In this document: positions 38,601 through 50,600 of the stretch, one piece after another
Layout of the letters: every line of letters begins with the position of its first letter
Numbering within the stretch: the first letter of the stretch is position 1
Assembly (NCBI GenBank): GCA_005281725.1
Contig: SSBO01000002.1
Location: forward strand, 324,902-388,901
Source of the DNA: Wuchereria bancrofti
Taxonomy: Eukaryota; Nematoda; Chromadorea; Rhabditida; Onchocercidae
DNA length: 64,000 nt
Reading direction: 5' to 3'
Notes under the pieces: generated by a model
Databases searched by the model: none
Told to the model about the DNA's origin: nothing
The model's input: the letters and a program-made list of their open reading frames with translations, nothing else
Program-made: the position numbers and the translations under genes

Positions 38601-41600
38601 AATAAATAAATTCTTTAGAAGAAAAAAAAAACATTAATACAAGTAAGAAAATGTTAAATAAATTATAATTGAATTTAAAAAAAAAATTCTAAACAATTAA
38701 TAACACGTTACAGTAATTAATGAATGTGTTACGAATAAACACGATTGTTCACCGTACGCTACGTGTATTGATACGTTAGAATCATATCTATGTCAATGTA
38801 ATGCTAAATATATTGATGTTTCATCACGTTATGGCTTAAAACCTGGACGTCGTTGTGCTCAATGTTTGTAAATATACATTACTTTTAAAAATTAAATTAT
38901 ACATTTAAATTAAATTATACATTTCTAAGTTTTACATTTTGATATATTTTTAGTTTATGTATTTAAAATTGAAAATAATTTACAGCAATGAATCATTGTG
39001 CTAGTCGATTAACTAATTCATGCGATAAAAATGCAGATTGTATAACGTTACCGGATGATTATACCTGTATTTGTGCTACCGGATATTTTGACGTTTCAAG
39101 TAATGCTAAACTACCAGCTGGACGTGTATGTACTTTGCAAACTCATTGGTAAGAAAAAAAATAAATAAATAAATTACTATTTTAATTTAGAATTTATATT
39201 ATTGTTTTCACTACTTTTTATTTCACATTGTCATAAATTGCTTTTTTTTTTTATTAAAAAAAAGTATGACTAATAATTTATAAAAATTGGTAAAATACGT
39301 ATGCTACACGTTTTCATACGTAATTTATTGATATTAAAATAATTATCGTAAATTTTTTAAAGGTACCATACTGATATTTAATGAAAGACTAGAAATGTAA
39401 GAACGTAAAAAAGAAATCAGTAAAATACGTATACCACACGTTTTCATGCGTAATTTATTGATATTAAAATAATTATCGTAAATTTTTTAAAGGTACCATA
39501 CTGATATTTAATGAAAGACTAGAAATGTAAGAACGTAAAAAAGAAATCAGTAAAATACGTATACCACACGTTTTCATGCGTAATTTATTGATATTAAAAT
39601 ATTGTCGTAAATTTTTTAAAGGTACCATACTGATATTTAATGAAAGACTAGAAATGTAAGAACGTAAAAAAGAAATCAGTAGAATACGTATACCACACGT
39701 TTTCATACGTAATTTATTGATATTAAAATAATTGTCGTAAATTTTTTGAAGGTACCATACTGATATTTAATGAAGGACTAGAAATGTAAGAACGTAAAAA
39801 AGAAATCAGTAAAATACGTATACCACACGTTTTCATACGTAATTTATTGATATTAAAATATTGTCGTAAATTTTTTAAAGGTACCATACTGATATTTAAT
39901 GAAAGACTAGAAATGTAAGAACGTAAAAAAGAAATCAGTAAAATACGTATACCACACGTTTTCATACGTAATTTATTGATATTAAAATATTGTCGTAAAT
40001 TTTTTAAAGGTACCATAATAATGAGATTTAATAAAAGAATAGAAATGTAAGCTTTTTAAAATTTCTCTCCATGCAATAAATGTGTTTGTGTTTAATTTCA
40101 ATTCAAATTTTGTATTTGAATTCTAAAATAGATAATAATCATTTTTTCAAGTTTTTTTCAAATTGTCCTTGTCAATAATTCAAAAATAGATTTCATGGCA
40201 AAACAATTTTATGTTAATTTCAAATTAAAATGTATAATGTTTTAAGCCCAGCTCAACCAACCGATCTTGTTTTCCTAATCGATGGAAGTGGTTCAATTGG
40301 TTTAAATGTTTTTCATAACGAGGTTATTTGAAAATTGCATTTAAATTTTAAAATTTAGTAAAACCATTGTAAAAAAAAAAAAAAGAGAAAAATTATTTAT
40401 GCTTCAAGATTATAAATTATATTAATTTAGAAAGATTTGAAAAATACATTCATTCATATATGACAATTTTTTTATTGTACTTTAAAAAATTTTAAATTAA
40501 TTTTATTTATAGGTACTTCGTTTTGTGAAAGATTTCATTGAATTGTTTGATATTTCACCGCAACAAACTCGTGTAGGTGTGGTACAATTCTCGCATATTA
40601 TTAGACATGAAATTTACTTAAATGATTGTTCATCGATGGAGCAATTAAAAGATGCTATTAGTAACATTGAGTAAGTTAATTTATAATTTAATTAATTAAG
40701 TTAATTTATAGCTTTTAAAAAAAATCGCAAGAAAAACTAAAAAATATATTAAAAATCTTTTAAACATATTAAAAATTCATTATAAATAATATCAAATTTG
40801 TTAATACATTTGTATTCTCTATGAGTAATATTAAACTTATCAATAATATTTACAAATAATATCAAATTCATTAATAATTTATAACCTTTGTAAGTAGTAT
40901 TAAACTTATCAATAATCTCTACAAATGACATCGAACTTATTAATATTTAAAATATTAAACTTGTCAATAATAAATATTAAACTTATCACTAATCTTTACA
41001 AATGATATAAAACTTATTAATACATTTATAATCTTTGTAAGTAATATTAAACTTATCAATAATCTCTACAAATGATATCGAACTTATTAATAATATTAAA
41101 CTTATCAATAATCTCTACAAATGATATCGAACTTATTAGTAATATTAAACTTATCAATAATAAATATTAAACTTATCACTAATCTTTACAAATGATATCA
41201 AACTCATTAATACATTTATAGTCTTTGTAAGTAATATTAAACTTATCAATAATCTCTACAAGTGATATCAAACTTATCATTATCAGGAAGTAGAATATTT
41301 AATTTCCTTTTGATACGATCTATTTTATTGATATGATAAAATGAACTGTTTCATTTTCAGGTATCTGACAGGTGCAACTAAAACAGGTGAAGCAATACAA
41401 TATGTTACTGATAAAGCATTCACTGAAAATCTCGGTGCTCGGCCATCTGATAGTGGAATACCACGAATTGTTATCGTTATCACAGATGGACGATCACAGG
41501 ATGATGTGACAAGAGCTGTCGAAAATGCAAAAATGAAACAAATTAAACTATTTGCAATTGGTGTCACAGAACATGCATTGTATGATGAATTAGAATTAAT

Positions 41601-44600
41601 TTCTGGTACTTTAATTAATTTAATTATGTTTTAATTATTTCCTAATTATTTTTAGATCTAACTATACGCTCATCATTCATTTAAAAATACAGTTAAATTA
41701 TATTATTAATTTCATTTATTGTTACATTAATAATATCTTTTAATGTTTTATTCTAATTATATTTTAGCAAAGCTTTAAATAATGAAATATTTTAATTGTA
41801 AAATATTGACATTATTAAGTTATCAAATTCGTTTTTTTTTATTTTTAGTTAGTTCAACAACAAATATAATTGGTATTTAATTTCAATTATTTAGTAAATT
41901 ATCATTATCGTTAAAATTTAGTAAATCATTATTATATAAATTTTATAAATTCAAATATCAAATATATTTTATACATATTTTCTTCTATTTTAGCTAAATA
42001 TTAGTAGAATTGTTTGATCAGTTTACATTAAAATTTCATTAAGCCTTAAAATGTTGTTTCGTTTTTTTTTCTTTTTTTTTTTTTTAGGATCAAAGGATCG
42101 AACATTCGTTGTTGATGCATTTGAAGATTTGAATGCATCTTTGCGAAATACAATTCAGAAAGTAACTTGTCCAGCTATTATTTCATTACCTGTAATATTT
42201 AAAGGTGAAATTTTTAGTTTCTTTTAATTTTTCATTTTAGAATTTTGAAAAAGCTAAACAAACAAAATAAACAAATATTAAAAAATAAATAAACAAACAA
42301 ACAAATACAACTATTAATATCGTTCCAANATTTCAAGTTAATTTTTCTTTGTAAATATGATAATTTTAAACATAAATATTAATTTATTATCACAGGTAAA
42401 TTCAAAAAAAAAAAAAATGTAAAAGGATAAAATTAAAAAAAGCATTGCAGATATTACATTAATATTATTTGTATTGTTTATAAAAATCTGTGATGGAGCA
42501 AAATCTTCTTCGCTGTTGCTATTCTTCTTATCTGCAGCATTCGTTACAGGCGCAGAAGGTTAGGGTGTGGGATATTTTATAATTTCAAAAAAATTTTTCA
42601 GACTTATTAAAAAAATTTTTTTTTTTTTGCATATTTTAAATGATAAATTAATTGATAAAAGTTTTAAAAATAAAAAGACAGATGAAATATGTGTATGTAA
42701 ATTAAATAATTTCCTAAAAAAGAAAATTAATTTATGCAGTCTGAAAAGTTTGAAAAAAAAAAGGAAGGAATACCTTCTGTTAGATTCCTTCTTTTTTTTT
42801 CTTTTTTATTTTTGAAAATAATTGATAAATTATTTTGAATAAATTTGTTATGTTAATATTATTAATTAAAAAACAAACACACACACGCAACTAGCAAGAT
42901 TGAAGTGCATTTTTAATCTTTGTTCAATCATATCTGATCTGTTTTAAATTAATTAAATATTTATGCGTGAAATATAAATTTTTGTTACTAACCATTTCAC
43001 TTTTTTTTTTTTGAAAGTTAAAATGTAAAAGTTTATTTTAAAAAAAAGAACTTCTCATCTTTATGCATTTTATCAATGAAATGGAGTTGAATTCAATTGC
43101 ATTTGTTAACACTATCTTCTTATCAGGAGATAGTGTTAACACTAATTTATCTTTTGATAAGCAAAAGAAGATAGTGTTAACACTAATTTATCTTTTGATA
43201 AGCAAAAGAAGATAGTGTTAACACTAATTTATCTTTTGATAAGCAAAAGAAGATAGTGTTAACACTAATTTATCTTTTGATAAGCAATTAAATTTATTTA
43301 ACGAATCTAGAAACTATGCTAAAAACTTGTTAATTGATAGCAAAAAAGCTATATTGTATATGTAAATGATGCTAACATTATTAATTATTAATTGATTAAT
43401 TGTGTTAATATTTTTTTTTATCAATTTCAATTTTTTTTATTTGATTTAATTTAAAAGGGAATAATTAATTGTATGATAGATACAATAAATGATTATACAT
43501 TTTCTCACTTATTTTAATTGGCACATTTTTCTTTTTTTTTTTTGTTTATTTTAAACATTTTTGCTAATGTGAATAATTTAATGATTGATAATATGGAAAT
43601 GCTGTGGCAAATTTATTTTATTTATTTATTTTTATTTTTTTTTTTAATACCCTTTTATTATTTGCTTGAAAATTTTTCTCAATGCATACTTAACAAATGT
43701 ATTAAATTTTGTTGATGTTTTGCTTCAGATTAATTTATTATTTTTTTAATTATAGCAAAATAAAAATTTTCTACAGCATTTTTTTTTTCTAGAATTGAAA
43801 GTTTTTTTTTTTTTTTTGAAGGAAATTAAATTTCAGAAAATTGCGTTTTGCACACACACGCAGGATGTGATCGATCACTCAATCAGATATGTGTATTAAA
43901 AAGTGGAAAACCATGTTGTTCCTGTCCGATGCCATTTGAACAACATCCAATTACACGGGTATAAGTATAGATATTTAAGTATAAGTATATTTATTTAAGT
44001 ATACCTATACTTATTTAAGTATAGGTATACTTTTATTAAGATATATACTCATATAGAAAATTCTTAAATAAATTCTAATTACTTTGGATTACAAACTTTG
44101 ATCACTTATACAATTTGAATTATTTTAGTATTTGTACAATTTCTGGAATTGCTATAATTTCACGTACTTTAGATTTCACGTAATTTAAATAACTTTGAAT
44201 TACGTATGATTAAATATTTATTTCTATAAGGTAATCTATATTGGAAGATAGTAATAGATATAAAAAAAATTTTTAATTTTAAAAATCTTTTAAATAACAA
44301 ATAATCACTCATCAAATGAATATTAATAAATGTTATTTTTTAAATTTTAAATTATTGTTTTTTTAGGTTTGTGGTGGTGCATTATGTAATCCACAAATTG
44401 TCTCTTCATGTCCAAGTCCTGAAATATGTCACATGACACCACATGGTAATCATCGTTGTACCTGTCCACCTAATACTGTACGAGACCAGAAATCTGGTAC
44501 TTGTAGTAAGTTATTTAGACAATTTTTTTTTTTTTATTTTTAAAAATTTAATTATAATTTTTTTCTCATTTTTAAGATGTATTATAAGTGGAATTTTTTT

Positions 44601-47600
44601 CAATAATTTCTGAATTTCAAGAAAAATTTTAGATTATTTCATTTTTAGCGATTGCACGTAAACCATCGATTTTTTCGAGTAATTTCTGAATTTCAAGAAA
44701 AATTTTAGATTATTTCATTTTTAGCGATTGCACGTAAACCAGCAATGATGCCTGGGATATTGCCAAATGAATGCGGAAATATGATTCCGTGTAAGGAAAA
44801 TGAACATTGTATCGTATCATTAACCGGAAGACGAGTCTGCCAATGTTTGTACGTTTTTTGTTTTTGTTTTTTTTTTAATTAGGTTAAAATTTAACAATTT
44901 GATAAAATTTGATAAACAAGTGATTATAGATAAAGATAGAATAGTTTATAAGGAAAAGAGTAGTAAGAATTAGAGAGAATTATAATCAAATTTTTTTTGT
45001 AAAAGATTTAAAAGTTAATAAATTAGAATGCAAAGTTTTTTTTTTTTGAGTGAAAAAAGTTTTTTGTAAATTTTCCAGCAGCATTTATAAGTAGTACGTA
45101 CGTCAACTTACCAGTGGCATGTACGAGTACTACGTATGTTAACTTCCCAGCAATATGTACGAGCAGTAGTAGTACGTCAACTTGGCAGTAACATGTATGA
45201 ATAGTACATACGTAAACTTCCCATCGACATTTATGAGTAGCACGTACGTCAAATTGCCAGTGGCATGTACGAGTACTACGTATGTTAACTTCCCAGCAAT
45301 ATGTACGAGCAGTAGTAGTACGTCAACTTGGCAGTAACATGTATGAATAGTACATACGTAAACTTCCCATCGACATTTATGAGTAATACGTACGTCAATT
45401 TCCCAACGACATAAGTAGTATATATGTTAACTTGTCACCATATGTTAACTTGCTACATTTGAAATTTTGAACACGTTTCAATTTCCATTTCATTTACATA
45501 TATAGTAAATGAAGTAAATATTTTAGGCCTGGCTACATGATTGGTCCAAGTGGTAAATGTCAACCAAGAGGATCATGTCAACCATATCTGCCAAATGCGT
45601 GTGATCAACGACGAAATGAGGAATGCTTACCGGATGATCACGGAGGATTTATGTGTCAATGTGCCACTAATCAAAATCGTCATCCTGTCACACAGATTTG
45701 TTGTAAGTTGAATTAAAATTAAATTATACCATCAAAAATGCAACTGATAAAATGTTATCAAAACTAAATAGTAGTATCACTAAGTAGTAGTATTACTAAA
45801 ATAATAATAGATGATTATACCATAGCATAATATTTTAAAAATGCTACGTATGTAAAATGTATCATATACAAATTTTGATTAATTAGATAATGAATAGGTG
45901 GGTAATATTAGAAACGTGAAAGGTAGTATTAGAAACGTGAAATTTGACGTAATGTATTGTTGTAGTGGTGAATGAATGCACTGCTGGAACGCATGATTGT
46001 GATCAGAATGCAAATTGTATTGATACAGATGAAGGATATATTTGTACATGTAAAGATGGTTATATTGATGAAAGTCCGGATCAAGCACGAAAACCCGGAA
46101 GAGTTTGCCGGAAACGTATGTGTTTGTTAAATTTTCTTCAAATAAGTAATAAGTAATTGAAATTGCTAAAATTTCAAATTATAGATTGTAGCCAATGTTA
46201 TTGTATTATTCAGGTTAGGCTAAGAGTGAGATATAGGATTTCAAAATTGTTTTTTATATATTTTAAATTCTAAAGAGTTAGCTTTTTCTTGTTAAAAAAA
46301 TTTAGGCCAATTTTTGAATGGTTTTAAATTTTTTGAAATTTTCATATCTGAATTAATTATAATGTTGCAAATAAGTGTTAACACTTTCTATGTAATTATA
46401 AAAAATTAAAATTAATTATAGGAATAGATGAATGCTTGGAAGGTATGCATAATTGTTCAGAAAATGCAGTTTGTATTAATTTACCAAAAGGATTCTTATG
46501 TCGATGTAAAGAAAATTATGTAGATTTCAGGTATTTATTTCATATATTTTAATTATCCCAAATATTTCTGATATTACTAAGTTTGTTAATAGAACAAAAA
46601 AAGAAAAATTATAAGTTTAAAGTTTAAAAAGTTTTATTTTTTTTAAGTAACATTTGATATTTAAGTATTGATGTCATATGACAATAAAAGTTTTCCTTTT
46701 CTTTTCTTTCATTTTTATTTTTTGAATATCACTTTTTCAATTTTATTACTACTTTTCTTTTTCTTTTTTGAATATCACTTTTTCATTTTTATTATTATTT
46801 TTTTTTGATTATCAGTTTTTATTTTTAGAATATCACTTTGAATATCACTTTTTCATTTTTATTATTATTTTTTTTTGGTTATCACTTTTTATTTTTTGAA
46901 TATCACTTTTTCATTTTTACTGTTTTTTTTTTGATTATCACTTTTTATTTTTAGAATATCACTTTTACTTCTTTGTTTCTTTCAATCTTTTCAATTTTCT
47001 TTATTAAATTATATTACACACAAACATAGATTAATGATATAAATGAAAAAAAAAAAAAACATACTAATTGAAAATTTGATAAATTTATTTATTTGTTATC
47101 TTTCTTTTTTTTTATTTATTTATTTTATAGTCCAAATCCGCAACATTTTGGTGGCACAAATTGTAAACCAATAATAAATGAATGCGCTGATGATTCATTA
47201 AATAATTGTAATAACAATGCAATTTGTATTGATACAATGGATGGATACAAATGTCAATGCAAAGATGGCTTTATTGATCGCGATGAATTAAGAAATCCCG
47301 GAAGAATTTGTCAAAAAGGTATTGTTTAAAAGTTTTTTACCTTTTTTAAAGTTATATCAGTTATATTAGCCAAGAAGAATTTATCAACAAGGTATTGTCT
47401 AAAAGTTTTTTTACCTTTTTTAAAGTTGTATTAGTTATATTAGCCAAGGAGATTTTGTCAACAAGGTATTGTTTAAAAGTTTTTTACCTTTTTTAAAGTT
47501 GTATTGGTTATATTAGCCAAGGAGATCTTGTCAACAAGGTATTGTTTAAAAGTTTTTTTACCTTTTTTAAAGTTGTATTGGTTATATTAGCCAAGGAGAT

Positions 47601-50600
47601 CTTGTCAACAAGGTATTGTTCAAAAGTTTTTTTACCTTTTTTAAAGTTATATTAGCCAAGAAGAATTTGTCAACAAGGTATTGTTTAAAAGTTTTTTTAG
47701 AGTTATAAAAGTTACATTAGTTATATTAGCTTTTAAAAAATAATGTTTATTTCTATATAAATTTGATAGATTATAGGTAATATGATAGGTTGGAAATAAA
47801 TAATTACCGAATAGTTTATTTCAATAGATAATGATAAATGTTAATTTAATTCCAAATTTTCATCTATCATTTAACAAATAATCTATTCGATTTTAATTGT
47901 TAATTTAATAGTTTATTCTGTTGATTAGATATTTATATTATCAAATTTTTTAATTTTAAATTTAATCATAAAAATAATTGTTTATGTAAAAGTTGTATTA
48001 GTTATATTAGCTTTTAAAAATGTTTATTTTTACACAAATTTTGTTAGTTTAAAAATAATATGTAAATGTGTAACTTTTTTTTTTTTTTTTTAGAAAATCG
48101 CCTCTGTACAACAAATCAAAATGATTGTGATAAGAATGCAAAATGTATTGAAAAAGGTACCAATGAATATAGTTGTGTTTGTGGACCTGGTTATATTGAT
48201 AAAAGTCCTGAACCAAGTAAACCAGGTCATTTTATCAGTTCTTTTTATCATTAAAGAAATTAAAACTATCTTTCTAACTTCATTTAGGCTTAACATTATG
48301 CGTTTCGAATAAAATAATTTTCTTTTTAAATAATATGTTTTTTTTTTGATTTTAATAAAATAAACTATTCTGAACAATTGTCACACTTTTTTATGTGTAC
48401 TTTTTATCTTTCAAATGACTAAAAATAAGTAATTAAATGTAATAAGTAAAGTAACCGTTATGTTTGTTTGAAATTAATTTAGTTAAAGTAAACACTAATT
48501 TAACCTAAGTTTTGCCTCATCATTTAACTAATTACTTTCATTTATCATAGTTGTTAATTATTGAAATTATTTTAACCATTTTTTTGTAACCATTTTTTTT
48601 TTAAATGTAAATTTGTAAAATTAAATATTTAGGTCGTGTTTGCTTAGAACGTATCTGCAGTAATCCATCAATGCATGATTGTCATCCGTCTGCTTCATGT
48701 ACCGAAGTTGCAAAACCGGAACGTTATACATGTTCATGCCGTAATGGTTATAGCGATATGGATTTAAACAAACCCGGTTAATTTCTATTTTACAAATTTC
48801 AAATTTAATTTTTTATAAAATCATCGATCATCTTTTCTTGTTTACTGTAATCTTTATATTCATATTTCGGATTATTTAATATAATTCTTCCTGAGACATA
48901 TTTCTTTATCATAGATATTTCCTTTCTATTCGACTATTTTAGATATAATTAATTAATGTGATATGACAGGTGACAGGTATGACAGGTATTTTAATGCTTG
49001 ACAACCTTTCTCTAAACATATGACACTTTTTAATTGGTGGAATTTTTTGCTAAATGAAAAAATGAAACTTAATTACTTATATTTCAGGAACTTAATTACT
49101 TATATTTCAGGAAGAATTTGCAAAGAGTTAGTAAATGAATGTACAAATTCACATTTAAACAATTGTAGTCGTTTTGCGGATTGTATAGATCGTGAAATTG
49201 GTTATGAATGTGTATGCAAAACTGGTTATCGTGATAGAAATCCGGCTAAACCGGGAACAAATTGCACGTTGAGTAAGTTTTTCAAATATCTAAAAAGAAC
49301 TTTCAAATTTTTATCTTTTTTTTTTCTCTCGCTCTCTCTCTGTCTTTTATTTAAATAAATTGCGAAGAGAATTAAAGATTAAAGATTAAGATAATCAATG
49401 AAATAATAAATATACGTAGAATATATATTTGCTTGATTTTTTTTCTTTTTGAAATTTTTTATGGTAAGGAAAAAACTTTTGCAAAAGAAAATACTAATAT
49501 TATCTTTGAAATGAATTAAGAATTACATCAAAAAACTGATATGATAATTGATGAGAAAATAAAAGACTAAATTATGTGAAGTAATTTAGCTTATCAAACG
49601 TGAAATTTAGTGAAATTTACTTTACCAAACGTGAAATTTAATAAAATTGAGCTTATCAAACGTAAAATTTAGTGAAAGTTAGCTTATTAGACGTGGAATT
49701 TAGTGAAAGTTAATTTATCAAACGTAGAATTTGGTAAAATTTAGCTTATCAAACGTATAATTTAGTGAAATTTGCTTTACCAAACGTGAAATTTAATAAA
49801 ATTGAGCTTATCAAACGTAAAATTTAGTGAAAGTTAGCTTATTAGACGTGGAATTTAGTAAAACTTAATTTATCAAACGTAGAATTTGGTAAAATTTAGC
49901 TTATCAAACGTAAAATTTGGCGAAATTTAACTTATCAAATAATCAAACATAATTCATTACAAAGTAATCTTTCATGATTTTATCACTTATAATTATCATT
50001 AATTAACAGTTACAAATTATTTATAGTAGTGAATGAATGTCAAACATCAAATTTGAACAATTGTGATAAAAATGCAGAATGTATTGATACGGAAGATGGA
50101 TATCAATGTAAATGTATTCCACCTTATATCGATCAAAATCCATCACAACCCGGAACGGTTTGCGGGTAAATTTTATTTTCGTTGATTTTTTCAGGAATGA
50201 AAGATTTCTTTTACATTTTCATCTCTTTTTTCATTTAAGAATTAGATTTTTCTTAAGTAAAAGAAAAAAAAAAAAAACAGAATACACAATTTTAATTTGA
50301 TTCAGGAAAAAAGGTACACCATGTGGTGATACGGCATGTCAGGAAGAGCTTGGTGAAATTTGTTCTAAGGATCAGTTATGTGTTTGTCCACCTGGACAAA
50401 AACGCCCAGGTCCTGAAGAGAAATGCCGTCCGGTAAATATTTTAAAAGTTTTGAGTAAATAATCAGCGAAATTACGGCGATCAAATTGTTAATTCTACCA
50501 TCGATTAGCTTAAGCTTACCTAGATAGTTTCTTTTTTTTCACCACTTATTCAGTAAAATAAAACAGGAAAGAAAGGACCTAGTAAGAAAAAAAAAAGTAG

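Larger units (their letters stand above)
33408..39148 (+). other. mup-4-like exons 2-9: N-terminal EGF modules 1-8
   Basis: Exons: 33408-33610, 35540-35776, 36147-36223, 37685-37796, 37953-38088, 38378-38536, 38714-38863 and 38986-39148. They encode eight six-cysteine modules. Several begin with the calcium-binding pattern (IDEC, INEC, VNEC) and contain N-A-x-C-I-D and Y-x-C-x-C. Many have the extended MUP-4/MUA-3 type ending G-F/Y-x-D-x-S plus PGR-x-C. Module 5 (NCSMNQICLNNSYGMHLCQC) is the most divergent. The donor of exon 5 (GTGGTT) is weak. Confidence 0.85.
43864..50432 (+). other. mup-4-like exons 14-25: central EGF-like modules 9-19
   Basis: Exons: 43864-43958, 44367-44505, 44725-44848, 45527-45702, 45966-46115, 46422-46530, 47131-47318, 48094-48225, 48633-48776, 49111-49272, 50027-50165 and 50306-50432. 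The first modules (GCDRSLNQIC, CGGALC, NECGNMIPC) are irregular, with a CC pair. The middle ones are regular calcium-binding modules (VNECTAGTHDC, INECADDSLNNC, VNECTNSHLNNC, VNECQTSNLNNC). The last (GTPCGDTACQEELGEIC) is short. Module borders tend to fall on phase 1 introns, the usual sign of exon shuffling. Confidence 0.85.

Noticed and set aside
39473..40016. Minus-strand frames with a repeating MKTCGIRILLISF-like product
   Set aside because: The protein repeat only mirrors the 129-130 nt DNA period of the intron 9 minisatellite.
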